Assembly (NCBI GenBank): GCA_954871525.1 | Contig: OX940865.1 | Location: 21,994,420-22,058,419, forward strand | DNA length: 64,000 nt | Direction of reading: 5' to 3' | DNA from: Parietaria judaica | Taxonomy: Eukaryota > Streptophyta > Magnoliopsida > Rosales > Urticaceae | In this document: piece after piece, positions 15,001-28,168 of the stretch | Numbering within the stretch: position 1 is the first letter of the stretch | Layout: each line of letters begins with the position of its first letter | Program-made: the position numbers and the translations under genes | Notes under the pieces: model-generated | Databases searched by the model: none | What the model was told of the DNA's origin: nothing | The model's input: only the letters and a program-made list of their open reading frames with translations

Positions 15001-18000
15001 ACCTAAAATTTCAAACCAATTGAAAAAATATTGATTTTAAGGCTCATACATTAGAATTTTAATATTACAAGCGTTCTCAGGCAAAAATATGCAAGGATTA
15101 AATTGTTGGCGAGAAATGCCATAGGAAATGCTGTAGCATTTCCTATAGCATTTCTTTATTTTACATTATTTACGACCTAAAATTTCGAACCAATTGAAAA
15201 AATAATGATTTTAGGGCTAATACATTGGATTTTGAATAAAACAAGAGTTCTCATGCAAAAATACGCAAGGATTAAATTGTTGACGAGAAATGCCATAGGA
15301 AATGCTTTACATTGTTTAAAACCTAAAATTACGAACCAATTGAAAAAATAATGATTTTAGGGCTTATACATTGGAATTTTAATTTTACAAGCGTTCTCAT
15401 GCAAAAATATGCAAAGAATAAATTGTTGACGAGTAATGCCATTGGAAATGCTATAGCATTTTGTATAGCATTTCTTTATATTACATTGTTTACAACCTAA
15501 AATTTCGAACCAATTGAAAAAATAATGATTTTAGGGCTTATACATTGGAATTTTAATATTACTAGCGTTCTCATGAAAAAATATGCAAGGATTAAATTAT
15601 TGACGAGAAATGCCATAGGAAATTCTATAGCATTTCCTATAGCATTTCTTTATGTTATATTGTTTACGACCTAAAATTTTGAACCAATTAAAAAATTAAC
15701 GATTTTAGGGTTTATACATTGGAATTTGAATATAACAAGAGTTCTCATGCAAAAATATGCAAGGATTAAATTGTTGACGAGAAATGCCATAGGAAATGCT
15801 ATAGCATTTCCTATAATTTCCTATAGCATTTCCTAAAGCATTTATTTATTTTACATTGTTTAAAACCTAAAATTTCAAACTAATTGAAAAAAAAATGATT
15901 AAATTGTTGACGAGAAATGCCAGTATTTCTTTATTTTTCATTGTTTACGACCTAAAATTTCGAACCAATTGAAAAAATAATTATTTTAGGGCTTATACAT
16001 TTGAATTAAAATATTACAAGCATTCTCATGCAAAAATATGCAAGGATTAAATTGTTGACGAGAAATGCCATAGGAAATGCTATAGCATTTCTTTGTTTTT
16101 CATTGTTACGACCTAAAATTTTGAACCAATTGAAAAAATAATTATTTTAGGGCTTATACATTGGAATTTGAATATAACAAGAGTTCTCATGCAAAAATAT
16201 GCAAGGATTAAATTTTTGACGAGAAATGCGATAGGAAATTCTATACCATTTCCTATAGCATTTCTTTATTTTACATTGTTTACGACCTAAAATTTTGAAC
16301 AAATTGAAAAAATAATGATTTTAGGGCTTATTCATTGGAATTTTAATATGACAAGAGTTCTCATTCAAAAATATGCAAGGATTAAATTTATTACGAGAAA
16401 TGCCATAGGAAATGATATAGCATTTAGTATAGCATTTCTTTATTTTACATTGTTTACAACCTAAAATTTCAAACCAATTGAAAAAATAATGATTTTAGGG
16501 CTTATACATTGGAATTTTAATGTTACAAGCGTTCTCATGCAAAAATATGCAAGGATTAAATTGTTGACAAGAAATGCCATAGGAAATGCTATAGCATTTC
16601 CTATAGCATATCTTTATTTTACATTTTTTACAACTTTAAATTTTGAACAAATTTAAAAAATAATGATTTTAGGGCTTATACATTGGAATTTTAATATAAC
16701 TAGCGTTCTCATGCAAAAATATGCAAGGATTAAATTGTTGACGAGAAATGCCATAAGAAATGCTATAGCATTTCCTATAGCATATCTTTATTTTACATTT
16801 TTTACAACCTTAAATTTTGAGCCAGTTTAAAAAATAATGTTTTTAGGGCTTATACATTGGAATTTTAATATTACAAGCGTTCTCGTGCAAAAGTATGCAA
16901 GGATTAAATTGTTGACCAAAAATGTCGTAGGAAATGCTATAGCATTTCCTATAGCATTTATTTATTTTACATTTTTTACAACCTTAAATTTTGAACCAAT
17001 TGAAATAATAATGATTTCAGGGCTTATACATTGGAATTTTAATATTACAAGCGTTCTCATGCAAATATATGCAAGGATTAAATTGTTGACGATAAATGCC
17101 ATAGGAAATGTATTTCCTATACCCTTTCTTTATTTTACATTGTTTACGACCTAAAATTTTTAACCAATTGAAAAAATAATGATTTTAGGGCTTATACATT
17201 GGAATTTTAATATAACAAGAGTTCTCATGCAAAAATATGCAAGGATTAAATTGTTGACGAGAAATGCCATAGGAAATGCTATAGCATTTCGTACAGCATT
17301 TCTTTATTTTACATTGTTTACAACCTAAAATTTCGAACCAATTGAAAAAATAATGATTTTAGGGCTTATACATTGGAATTTTAATATTACAAGCGTTCTC
17401 ATGCAAAAATATGCAAGGATTAAATTGTTGACGAGAAATGCCATAGGAAATGCTATACCATTCCCGATAGCATTTCTTTTTTTTACATTGTTAACGACCT
17501 AAAATTCTGAACCAATTGAAAAAATAATGATTTTAGGGCTTATTCATTGGAATTTGAATATAACAAGAGTTCTCATGCAAAAATATGCAAGGATTAAATT
17601 TATGACGAGAAATGCCATAGGAAATGATATAGCATTTAGTATAGCATTTCTTTATTTTACATTTTTTACAACCTTAAATTTTGAACCAGTTGAAAAAATA
17701 ATGATTTTAGGGCTTATACATTGGAATTTTAATATTACAAGCGTTCTTATGCAAAAATATGCAAGGATTAATTTGTTGACGAGAAATGCCATAAGAAATG
17801 CTATAGCATTTCGTATAGCATTTCTTTATTTTACATTGTTTACAACCTAAAATTTCGAACCAATTGAAAAAATAATGATTTTAGGGCTTATACATCGGAA
17901 TTTTAATATTACAAGCGTTCTCATGCAAAAATATGCAAGGATTAAATTGTTGACGAGAAATGCCATTGGAAATGCTATAGCATTTCATATAGCATTTCTT

Positions 18001-21000
18001 TATTTTTCATTGTTTACGACCTAAAATTTTGAACCATTTGAAAAAATAATGATTTTAGGGCTTATATATTGGAATTTGAATATAATAAGAGTTCTCATGC
18101 AAAAATATGCAAGGATAAAATTGTTGATGAGAAATGCCATAGGAAATGCTATACCATTTCCTATAGCATTTCTTTTTTTTACATTGTTTACGACCTAAAA
18201 TTTTGAACCAATTGAAAAAATAATGATTTTAGGGCTTATTCATTGGAATTTGAATATAACAAGAGTTCTCATGCAAAAATATGCCAGGATTAAATTTATG
18301 ACGAGAAATGCCATAGGAAATGATATAGCATTTAGTATAGCATTTCTTTATTTTACATTGTTTACAACCTAAAATTTCGAACCAATTGAAAAAATAATGA
18401 TTTTAGGGCTTATACATTGGAATTTTAATGTTACAAGCGTTCTCATGCAAAAATATGCAAGGATTAAATTGTTGACGAGAAATGCCATAGGAAATGCTAT
18501 AGCATTTCCTATAGCATATCTTTATTTTACATTTTTTACAACCTTAAATTTTTAACAAATTGAAAAAAATAATGATATTAGGGCTTATACATTGGAATTT
18601 TAATATTACAAGCGTTCTCATGCAAAAACATGCAAGGATTAAATTGTTGACGAGAAATGCCATAGGAAATGCTATAGCATTTCGTATAGCATATCTTGAT
18701 TTTACATTTTTTACAACCTTAAATTTTGAACCAGTTGAAAAAATAATGATTTTAGGGCTTATACATTGGAATTTTAATATTACAAGCGTTCTCATGCAAA
18801 ATATGCAAGGATTAAATTGTTGACGAGAAATGTCATAGGAAATGCTTTAGCATTTCCTATTGCATTTATTTATCTTACATTTTTTACAACCTTAAATTTC
18901 GAACCAATTGAAATAATAATGATTTTAGGGCTTATACATTGGAATTTAAATATTACAAGCGTTCTCATGCAAAAATATGCAAGGATTAAATTGTTGTCGA
19001 GAAATGCCATAGGAAATGTATTTCCTATAGCATTTCTTTATTTTACATTGTTTACGACCTAAAGTTTCGAACCAATTGAAAAAAATAATGATTTTAGGGC
19101 TTATACATTGGAATTTGAATATAACAAGAGTTCTCATGCAATAATATGCAAGTATTAAATTGTTGACGAGAAATGCCATAAGAAATGCTATAGCATTTCG
19201 TATAGCATTTCTTTATTTTACATTGTTTACAACCAAAAATTTCGAACCAATTGAAAAAATAATTATTTTAGGGCTTATACATTGGAATTTTAATATTACA
19301 AGCGTTCTCATGCAAATATATGCAAGGATTAAATTGTTGACGAGAAATGCCATAGGAAATGCTATAGCATTTTCTATAGCATTTCTTTATTTTTCATTGT
19401 TTACGACCTAAAATTTTGAACCAATTGAAAAAATAATGATTTTAGGGCTTATACATTGGAATTTAAATATAACAAGAGTTCTCATGCAAAAATATGCAAG
19501 GATTAAATTGTTGACGAGAAATGCGATAGGAAATTCTATACCATTTCCTATAGCATTTCTTTATTTTACATTGTTTACAACCTTAAATTTCGAACAGATT
19601 GAAAAAATAATGATTTTAGGGCTTATACATTGGAATTTTAATATTACAAGCGTTCTCATGAAAAAATATGCAAGGATTAAATTTATTACGAGAAATGCCA
19701 TAGGAAATGATATAGCATTTAGTATAGCATTTCTTTATTTTACATTGTTTACAACCTAAAATTTCAAACCAATTGAAAAAATAATGATTTTAGGGCTTAT
19801 ACATTGGAATTTTAATGTTACAAGCGTTCTCATGCAAAAATATGCAAGGATTAAGTTGTTGACAAGAAATGCCATAGGAAATGCTATAGCATTTCCTATA
19901 GCATATCTTTATTTTACATTTTTTACAACTTTAAATTTTGAACAAATTTAAAAAATAATGATTTTAGGGCTTATACATTGGAATTTTAATATAACTAGCG
20001 TTCTCATCCAAAAATATGCAAGGATTAAATTGTTGACGAGAAATGCCATAGGAAATGCTATAGAATTTCTTTATTTTACAACCTTAAATTTCGAACCAAT
20101 TGAAAAAATAATGATTTTAAGGCTTATACATTGGAATTTTAAAATTACAAGCGTTCTCATGCAAAAATATGCAAGGATTAAATTGTTGACGAGAAATGCC
20201 ATAAGAAATGCTATAGCATTTCCTATAGCATTTCTTTATTTTACATTGTTTACGACCTAAAATTTTGAACCAATTGAAAAAATAATGATTTTAGGGCTTA
20301 TACATTGGAATTTGAATATACCAAGAGTTCTCATGCAAAAATATGCAAGGATTAAATTGTTGACGAGAAATGCCATAGGAAATGCTATAGCATTTCCTAT
20401 ATCATTTCTTTATTTTACATTTTTTACGACCTAAAATTTCGAACCAATTAAAAAAATAATGATTTTAGGGCTTATACATTGGAATTTTAATATTACAAGC
20501 GTTCTCATGCAAAAATATGCAAGGATTAAATTGTTGACAAGAAATGCCATAGGAAATGCTATAGCATTTCCTATAGCATTTCTTTATTTTACATTTTTTA
20601 CGACCTAAAATTTTGAACCAATTGAAAAAATAATGATTTTAGGGCTTATACATTGGAATTTGAATATAACAAGAGTTCTCATGCAAAAATATGCAAGGAT
20701 TAAATTGTTGACGAGAAATGCCATAGGAAATGCTATAGCAAATCCTATAGCATTTCTTTATTTTACATTGTTTACGACCTAAAATTTCGAACCAATTGAA
20801 AAAATAATGATTTTAGGGCTTATAGATTGGAATTTGAATATAACAAGAGTTCTCATGAAAAAATATGCAATGATTAAATTGTTGACGAGAAATGCCAATA
20901 ATTTTTTTATTTTACATTTTTTTCAACCTTAAATTTCGAACCAATTGAAAATATAATAATTTTTGGGCTCATACATTAGAATTTTAATATTACAAGCATT

Positions 21001-24000
21001 CTCATCCAAAAATATTCAAGGATTAAATTGTAAGCGAGAAATTCCATACTATAGCATTTCCTATAGCATTTCTTTATTTTACATTGTTTACGACCTAAAA
21101 TTTCGAACCAATTGAAAAAATAATGATTTTAGGGCTTATACATTGGATTTTTAATATAACAAGAGTTCTCAAGCAAAAATATGCAAGGATTAAATTGTTG
21201 ATGAGAAACGCCATAGGAAATGCTATAGCATTTCGTATAGCATTTCTTTATTTTACATTGTTTAAAACCTAAAATTTCGAACCAATTGAAAAAATAATTA
21301 TTTAAGGGCTTATACATTAGACTTTTAATATTACAAGCATTCTAATGCAAAAATATGCAAGGATTAAATTGTTGACGAGAAATGCCATAGGAAATGCTAT
21401 TTCCTATAGCATTTCCTATAGCATTTCTTTATTTTACATTGTTTACGACCTAAAATTTTGAACCAATTGAAAATATAATGATTTTAGGGCTTATACATAA
21501 GAATTTTAATATAACAAGAGTTCTCATGCAAAAATATGCAAGGATTAAATTGTTGACGAGAAATGCCATAGGAAATGCTATAGCAATTCCTATAGCATTT
21601 CTTTATTTTACATTGTTTAAGACCTAAAATTTCGAACCAATTGAAAAAATAATGATTTTAGGGCTTATACATTGGAATTTGAGTATAACAAGAGTTCTCA
21701 TGCAAAAATATGCAAGGATATAATTGTTGACGAGAAATGCCATAGGAAATGCTATAGCATTTCCTATAGCATTTCTTTATTTTACATTTTTTACAACCTT
21801 AAATTTCAAACCAATTGAAAAAATTATGATTTTAGGGCTTATACATTGGAATTTTAATATTATAAGCGTTCTCATGCAAAAATATGCAAGGATTAAATTG
21901 TTGACGAGAAATGCCATAGGAATTGCTATAGAATTTCCTATAGCATTTCCTATAGCATTTCTTAATTTTACATTTTTTACAACCTTAAATTTCGAACCAA
22001 TTGAAAAAATAATGATTTTAGGGCTTATACATTGGAATTTTAATATTACAAGCGTTCTCATGAAAAAATATGCAAGGATTAAATTGTTGACGAAAAATTC
22101 CATAGGAAATGCTATAGCATTTCCTACAGCATTTCTTTATTTTACATTTTTTACAACCTTAAATTTTGAACCAATTGAAAAAATAATGATTTTAGGGCTT
22201 ATACATTGGAATTTTAATATTACAAGCGTTCTCATGAAAAAGTATGCAAGGATTAAATTGTTGACGAGAAATGCCATAGGAAATGCTATACCATTTCCTA
22301 TAGCATTTCTTTATTTTACATTGTTTACGACCTAAAATTTCGAACCAATTGAAAAAATAATGATTTTAAGGCTTATACATTGGAATTTGAATATAACAAT
22401 AGTTCTCATGCAAAAATATGCAAGGATATAATTGTTGACGAGAAATGCCAAAGGAAATGCTATTGCATTTCCTATAGCATTTCTTTATTTTACATTTTTT
22501 ACAACCCTAAATTTCAAACCAATTGAAAAAATAATGATTTTAGGGCTTATACATTGGAATTTTAATATTACAAGCATTCTCATGCAAAAATATGCAAGGA
22601 TTAAATTGTTGACGAGAAATGCCATAGGAAATGCGATAGCATTTCCTATATCATTTCTTTATTTTACATTTTTTACAACCTTAAATTTCGAACCAATTGA
22701 AAAAATAATGATTTTAGGGCTTATACATTGGAATTTTAATATTACAAGCGTTCTCATGCAAAAATATGCAAGGATTAAATTGTTGACTAGAAATGCCATC
22801 GGAAATGCTATATCATTTCCTATAGCATTTCTTTATTTTAAAATGTTTACGACCTAAAATTTCGAACCAATTGAAAAAGTAATGATTTTAGGGCTTATAC
22901 ATTGGAATTTTAATATAACAAGAGTTCTCATGCAAAAATATACAAGGATATAATTGTTGACGAGAAATTCCATAGGAAATGCTATAGCATTTTCTATAGC
23001 ATTTGTTTATTTTACATTTTTTACAACCTTAAATTTCAATCTAATTGAAAAAATAATGATTTTAGGGCTTATACATTGGAATTTTAATTGTTGACGAGAA
23101 ATGCCATAGGAAATGCTATAGAATTTCCTATAGCATTTCTTTACTTTACATTTTTTACAACCTTAAATTTTGAACCAATTGAAAAAATAATGATTTTAGG
23201 GCTTATACATTGGAATTTTAATATTACAAGGGTTCTCATGCAAAAATATGCAATGATTAAATTGTTGACGAGAAATGCCATAGGAAATGCTATAGCATTT
23301 CCTATAGCATTTCTTTATTTTACATTGTTTACGACCTAAAATTTCGAACCAATTAAAAAAATATTGATTTTATGGCTTATACATTGGAATTTGAATATAA
23401 CAAGAGTTCTCAGTCAAAAATATGCAAGGATATAATTGTTGACTAGAAATTCCATATGAAATGCTATAGCATTTCTTTATTTTACATTTTTTACAACCTT
23501 AAATTTCAAACAAATTGAAAAAATAATGATTTTAGGGCTTATACATTGGAATTTAAATATTACAAGCGTTCTCATGCAAAAATATGCAAGGATTATATTG
23601 TTGACGAGAAATGCCATAGGATATGCTATAGCATTTCCTATAGCATTTCTTTATTTTACATTTTTTACAACCTTAAATTTCGAACCAATTGCAAAAATAA
23701 TGATTTTAGGGCTTATACATTGGAATTTTAATATTACAAGCGTTCTCATGCAAAAGTATGCAAGGATTAAATTGTTTAGTAGAAATGCCATAGGAAATGC
23801 TATAGCATTTCCTATAGCATTTCTTTATTTTACAATGTTTACGACCTAAAATTTTGAACCAATTGAAAAAATAATGATTCTAGGGCTTATACATTGGAAT
23901 TTTAATATAACAAGAGTTCTCATGCAAAAATATGCAAGGATATAATTGTTGACGAGAAATGCCATAGCAAATGCTATAGCATTTCCTATAGCATTTCTTT

Positions 24001-24315
24001 ATTTTACATTTTTTACAACCTTAAATTTTGAACCAATTGAAAAAATAATGATTTTAGGGTTTATACATTGGAATTTTAATATTACAACCGTTCTCATGCA
24101 AAAATATGCAAGGATTAAATTGTTGACGAGAAATGCTAGCATTTCCTATAGCATTTCTTTATTTTACATTGTTTGCGACTTAAAATTTCGAACCAATTAA
24201 AAAAATATTGATTTTATGGCTTATACATTGGAATTTGAATATAACAAGAGTTCTCATGCAAAAATATGCAAGGATTAAATTGTTGACAAGAAATGCCATA
24301 GGAAATGCTATAGCA
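1..24315. repeat. Satellite DNA array, monomer about 174 bp
   Basis: Tandem array of roughly 140 head-to-tail monomers. Anchor words such as TTAGGGCTTATACATTGG, TTGACGAGAAATGCC and ACCAATTGAAAAAATAATG recur every 173-174 bp, for example at 15, 189, 362, 536 and 710. Monomers differ by point changes and small deletions. Two recurrent variants are AATATTACAAGCG versus AATATAACAAGAG, and TTTACAACCTTAAA versus TTTACGACCTAAAA. Shortened monomers are common between about 9.4 and 16 kb. The length is close to the nucleosome-scale units of many plant centromeric or heterochromatic satellites, but a centromeric role is only an inference. The array is cut at the left by the window edge and ends at the right exactly where a gypsy LTR begins. 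I see no gene, RNA gene or other element inside it. Confidence 0.97.
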
Positions 24316-24535
24316 TGTATACAAAAGAAGACAAAGGTTGTTTAGTATGCTACATCGAGTTAAATACAGAGACAAAAAAATATATACTGTATATACATAT
24401 ATAGAATCCAGTTGAAATGCGTATGTTAAGAGGATTTTTACTAATAGGGTTAATATATTGGTTCTGGTTTACAAGATTATTTAAGTATTATTTGGTTTAC
24501 CCTAACATTTAAGTATTATTTATTATACCGTATAA

Positions 24536-24569
<34 letters not shown>

Positions 24570-25568
24570 CTAGAAGCTGATGTTCAATGTCTTAAACGAT
24601 TAGGAAGTTCATTTTCAAAGGAAGCATAACCCGTGTTTTGTAGTGATTCGGTTGAAGTAAGGTACGTAAAAGTACTCACTGCAACACAACAATAATAATG
24701 TGGTTTGTTTGATTGTGTGTGGTGTGAAATTCATGGTTGTATGGTTTGGTAGTTTAATTCTACCGTAGGGCGAATTATGTTCGATACGCATTGTGAGTAT
24801 ATCGGAAAAGCACGAGCATTAAGTCATTCATATAATCTGTAATGATACTATATATGTATGACACTTTTAGTAAATTGCGTCGTACCAACCATTGTATATT
24901 GGGTCGCGTAGTTACTGATTACAATGTGTATGAAGCCTCCGATTGTATTGAGTCGAGTAGTCTCAAATGACACGTCGTGAGATGTTTGCCGCGGGCTGAC
25001 TTGGTTAGGGTCGCGCTCCCGGTCCCCCGTTGGTAGTATAGCGCGCTGGTACGTACGCAGGGCCCAATAATATGTTTATAAGAAGTTATAAATTATAACC
25101 GGACATTGCATTATGCATTTAAAAGTGATCGTTCCTTGATATATTTTTGTGAGTAATATAAACCTTTTGCGTATTGAGTGTTAGCTCACTCGTATAGTTG
25201 TGTTGTAGATCCAGGAAAGAAACCGATGAATGGCTAAATGCGGATGATATGGGTCAGTGATGCGACGTATATGGTGCATATGGTGGAATACGGGTCTTGG
25301 AAATAGGAGGGTTGTAAACTTTTTGTTGTGTAATATTTTTAAAAACAATAGCTAGGAGCTCCGCTAGGTTTTTCTTTTACAACGTTATTTTTTTGTAAAA
25401 TCTGTTTTGGGTACTACTGTATAGAGGTTTCAAGACTATTATGAAGTCCATTTTTTTTATTTGCGCGATAAAGTCAAGTACTCATATCTTTATTAAATAC
25501 TTTAGAAGTCGGGATTTGGATTAGATAAAAGTAAAGTCGTAATAGTCTCTTGGAAGGGGGCTGTTACA
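24316..25568 (+). repeat. 5' LTR of the gypsy element
   Basis: The left end begins TGTATACAAAAG where the satellite monomer breaks off. The right end is ...GCTGTTACA, followed by the 3-bp spacer GAG and the primer-binding site, which fixes the LTR end. Length is about 1253 bp with TG...CA termini. It contains a TA microsatellite around 24540-24567 and an AT-rich TTTATAAG near 25074 that could serve as a TATA element. No 3' LTR is present in the window, so the left boundary rests on the satellite break and the TG start. Confidence 0.75.
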
Positions 25569-25571
25569 GAG

Positions 25572-25583
25572 TGGTATCAGAGC
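25572..25583 (+). other. Primer-binding site for initiator tRNA-Met
   Basis: TGGTATCAGAGC lies 3 bp after the LTR end. It is the standard plant retrotransposon site complementary to the 3' end of initiator methionine tRNA, and primes minus-strand cDNA synthesis. Confidence 0.93.
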
Positions 25584-25679
25584 AGTTCACCTATTGTCAC
25601 CATATACGTGTATTAGCTGATTCAGAAGTATCCGCAAGTAAGTTATTTCGTTAATTTCTTTTCTTTATTATTAGTAACC

Positions 25680-26681
25680 ATGGTAAAGTTGTGTTTGCAG
25701 ATTATGGACCCAATGTCGTCTCGTCCACCTTTGGCGGGAAATAGGGGTATTCAAGCTAATGACTCTCGGTCACCACCTCGAGATATCGAGGTTGATACGG
25801 TTTGTCAAAGGCGGGGACTATCCAGACATGATTCCATAATTGCGTTTCGAAAATGCCAACCATCATTCTACGATGGGCCAGGAAGTTCAAAACTCGAGAC
25901 ATTTCTTCACTATTCCGAGACTACGTTGAGATCACTCGGAACTGAAGAGGCACACTATGTGGAAATGGTGATTCCTCAGTTAGGAGGTTTGCCTTTGAGG
26001 TGGTGGAACTCGTTACACTTATATCCAAGAGAGACATCTTGGAATACATTCAAGGAACTAATCCTTGAAAGGTTTAATGCTAACTATGTAACCATGGAGT
26101 TTGGCCACATGCTAAATAATTGGAAGCGAGAACCTGGAGAAGGTATGATGTATTATTCGAGACGTTTCCAGTCTCAGCTGATGGCGGAATGTCCGTATCA
26201 CCTTCAACTTGATTTTGTTAAAGCATACTATTTGCAAGGCGTACCGCGAAGAATTAGAGCCCGCATGAAATCGATAAATGACTATAAGAATATAGATGGA
26301 ATGATATGCGATGCTATGGCGGCCGAAATAGCAATTGAAGATGAAGATTGGGGTCGTCTATATGATCCAGATGAAGATTTTCCAGAGGATGTTCCTATAA
26401 CATATGCTAATCCCGGGAATGACACGACTGCTGTTAACCTAGAAAATCGTGTTAATAGTAATATGGATTTACCGGAAGAAAATCCAGAAAATGTTCCCAA
26501 TGAAGATGATATGGTGGAGGAGTTTGAGGAATCCGATCCGGAGATAGATCCAGAAGATGATCATATGGAAGAGTTTGAGGAATCTGATCCGGAAATAGAT
26601 CAAGAAGATGATCTGGAGGAAGAGTTCGAGGAAGAATCTGATAGTGATGACCCTGACTACGACCCAAAACGTAATAACTAA
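25680..26681 (+). CDS. Extra Gag-like ORF upstream of gag in the gypsy element
   Basis: Intact ORF of 333 aa; the start may be the first Met or Met9. Residues about 60-215 have the pattern of a retrotransposon Gag (capsid) domain: a WWN core (LRWWNSL), then SWNTFKELILERFNANY, a KREPGEGMMYYSRRF segment, and an AYYLQGVPRRIRARM segment. There is no zinc knuckle. The C-terminal third is very acidic and holds a tandem repeat of about 17-18 residues (core EEFEESDPEID, two full copies and a partial third). It lies 111 bp past the LTR end and 269 bp before the usual gag ORF, which has its own capsid domain and zinc knuckles. Two capsid-like ORFs in one element is unusual. Whether it is a duplicated gag, an acquired gag or a regulatory capsid variant is open. 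It is intact, unlike pol next to it. Confidence 0.7.
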   Translation: MVKLCLQIMDPMSSRPPLAGNRGIQANDSRSPPRDIEVDTVCQRRGLSRHDSIIAFRKCQPSFYDGPGSSKLETFLHYSETTLRSLGTEEAHYVEMVIPQLGGLPLRWWNSLHLYPRETSWNTFKELILERFNANYVTMEFGHMLNNWKREPGEGMMYYSRRFQSQLMAECPYHLQLDFVKAYYLQGVPRRIRARMKSINDYKNIDGMICDAMAAEIAIEDEDWGRLYDPDEDFPEDVPITYANPGNDTTAVNLENRVNSNMDLPEENPENVPNEDDMVEEFEESDPEIDPEDDHMEEFEESDPEIDQEDDLEEEFEEESDSDDPDYDPKRNN

Positions 26682-26950
26682 ATGAAGTATATACAGTTAT
26701 GAGAGAACTTTATGTATATTTTGATGAGATGCTAGAATATATGTAGCTATGTGTGTAGTTGTTTTGTTCTGTATATATGGACACATGCTTGATGTTTTGG
26801 CTGTATGTACATATACTAAAATGTGTGTTGAAGTGAATATATAATGATATGTTCATATTCATATAGAGTTCCTCTATATATTCAAAACAATGATGTTGTT
26901 TATTTACTTCATGTGACCAGAAGACAATTACTTACCGAGATAAATACAAT

Positions 26951-28168
26951 ATGGCAAGGGGGAGAGGCCGACCCCGCGGCTCTGGTCGTGGTAGAAGACA
27001 AGTTAATAATGATGACCCAGAAGATGCACTTATAGGTCTTCAACGTCGGCTTGACGAACAGGCTGCCCAGATTCGGCAGCTAACTGAGCAATTGAATGCT
27101 CAAAATGAAGAACAAGGTGCCGAAGATGAAGTAGTAGAAGAAGAAGAAGAAGAACCAGTGGAAGAAGAAGATGAACCAATGGAAGAGGAAGCAGAGGTTG
27201 AAGTTCGTCAGCGTCCTAGAACACGTGACGAACCGCTATACAAAAGATTTCGCCGAATGCGAGCTCCAGAATTCATAGGAACTACTGATCCGCTGGTAGC
27301 GGAGGAGTGGTTGTCTGAAATTCAAGTCCTTTACGACTTTATGGAACTCTCTGATCGAGAGAAAATCTTATGTACCTCTTCGGTACTCAAGTTTGAAGCT
27401 AGATACTGGTGGGAAACTATTAAACAAAGGAGGGATACTAATGGCATGACATGGGCGGACTTTGTACAAGAATTCAATGCAAAATTTTACAATCCCGCAG
27501 CGCTGAAGGCTCAAATTGACGAGTTTAACAATATAAAGCAAGGAAACTTAAATATTTCTGAGGCTATACGTAAGTTTGATAAACTTGCACGTTTGTGTTC
27601 TGACTTGGTGCTTACAGAGCGGGAGCGAGTCCGTCGAATGATGAACATGTTCCGTGGTGAAATTGCGCTTCAGGTGGACAGTGGTGGATCCCCACCAACA
27701 ACTGTTGGAGATTGTATTGATCGAGCCCTCCGTGCAGAGTATCATTTACTCCAAGCTAAACAAGAGCGTATAAGAGCCTTTGAAGCTAATAACGCTAAAA
27801 TGCAAGGGAGATCAGGAAACTCGGGCCAAACGGGAAATCGTTATTTTAGTGGAGAAAAAAGTTCCCATATAGATGGCCAGGGCTCAAAAAGAAAACTAGA
27901 GCCTAATAATGAATCGTCATATAAAAGGCCTCAAGGAACCCGTCAAAATTTTAACAGAGGTGTAGCGTTTCCGACTTGTTCCAAGTGTGGAAAGAAGCAT
28001 CCAGGTGTATGTAGGATGGGATCACATACATGTTTTTCTTGTGGAGGGGAGGGGCATTATGCTCTATCGTGCCCTAATAAGACAAAAGGTTCTAACCAAG
28101 AGTGGATTGATGGACCTCGCAACAATCAAGGACGGCTTGAGGCTCCAGCCCTTAAAGACAAATGCTAG
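26951..28168 (+). CDS. gag: Gypsy Gag polyprotein (capsid and nucleocapsid)
   Basis: ORF of 405 aa with a basic N-terminus ([16 protein letters not shown]), a short coiled-coil-like stretch (residues about 25-55), a Glu-rich segment (about 57-90), and a capsid domain around 100-260 with WWETIKQRR and [15 protein letters not shown]. The C-terminus has a [12 protein letters not shown] motif followed by a CCHC knuckle, [14 protein letters not shown], which binds RNA. The ORF stops at a TAG (28166-28168), just where the family normally continues into protease. Pol follows in the +1 frame, so either a single-base change has separated gag and pol or the shift is programmed. Gag forms the virus-like particle in the cytoplasm. 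Confidence 0.9.
   Translation: MARGRGRPRGSGRGRRQVNNDDPEDALIGLQRRLDEQAAQIRQLTEQLNAQNEEQGAEDEVVEEEEEEPVEEEDEPMEEEAEVEVRQRPRTRDEPLYKRFRRMRAPEFIGTTDPLVAEEWLSEIQVLYDFMELSDREKILCTSSVLKFEARYWWETIKQRRDTNGMTWADFVQEFNAKFYNPAALKAQIDEFNNIKQGNLNISEAIRKFDKLARLCSDLVLTERERVRRMMNMFRGEIALQVDSGGSPPTTVGDCIDRALRAEYHLLQAKQERIRAFEANNAKMQGRSGNSGQTGNRYFSGEKSSHIDGQGSKRKLEPNNESSYKRPQGTRQNFNRGVAFPTCSKCGKKHPGVCRMGSHTCFSCGGEGHYALSCPNKTKGSNQEWIDGPRNNQGRLEAPALKDKC

Noticed and set aside
1..24315. Dozens of ORFs of 60-200 codons in the repeat array, on both strands
   Set aside because: All are readings of the same 174-bp satellite; the frame stays open only because the unit length is a multiple of three.
1..24315. CRISPR-like array
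   Set aside because: Repeats are contiguous and there are no unique spacers; the context is a plant nuclear genome.
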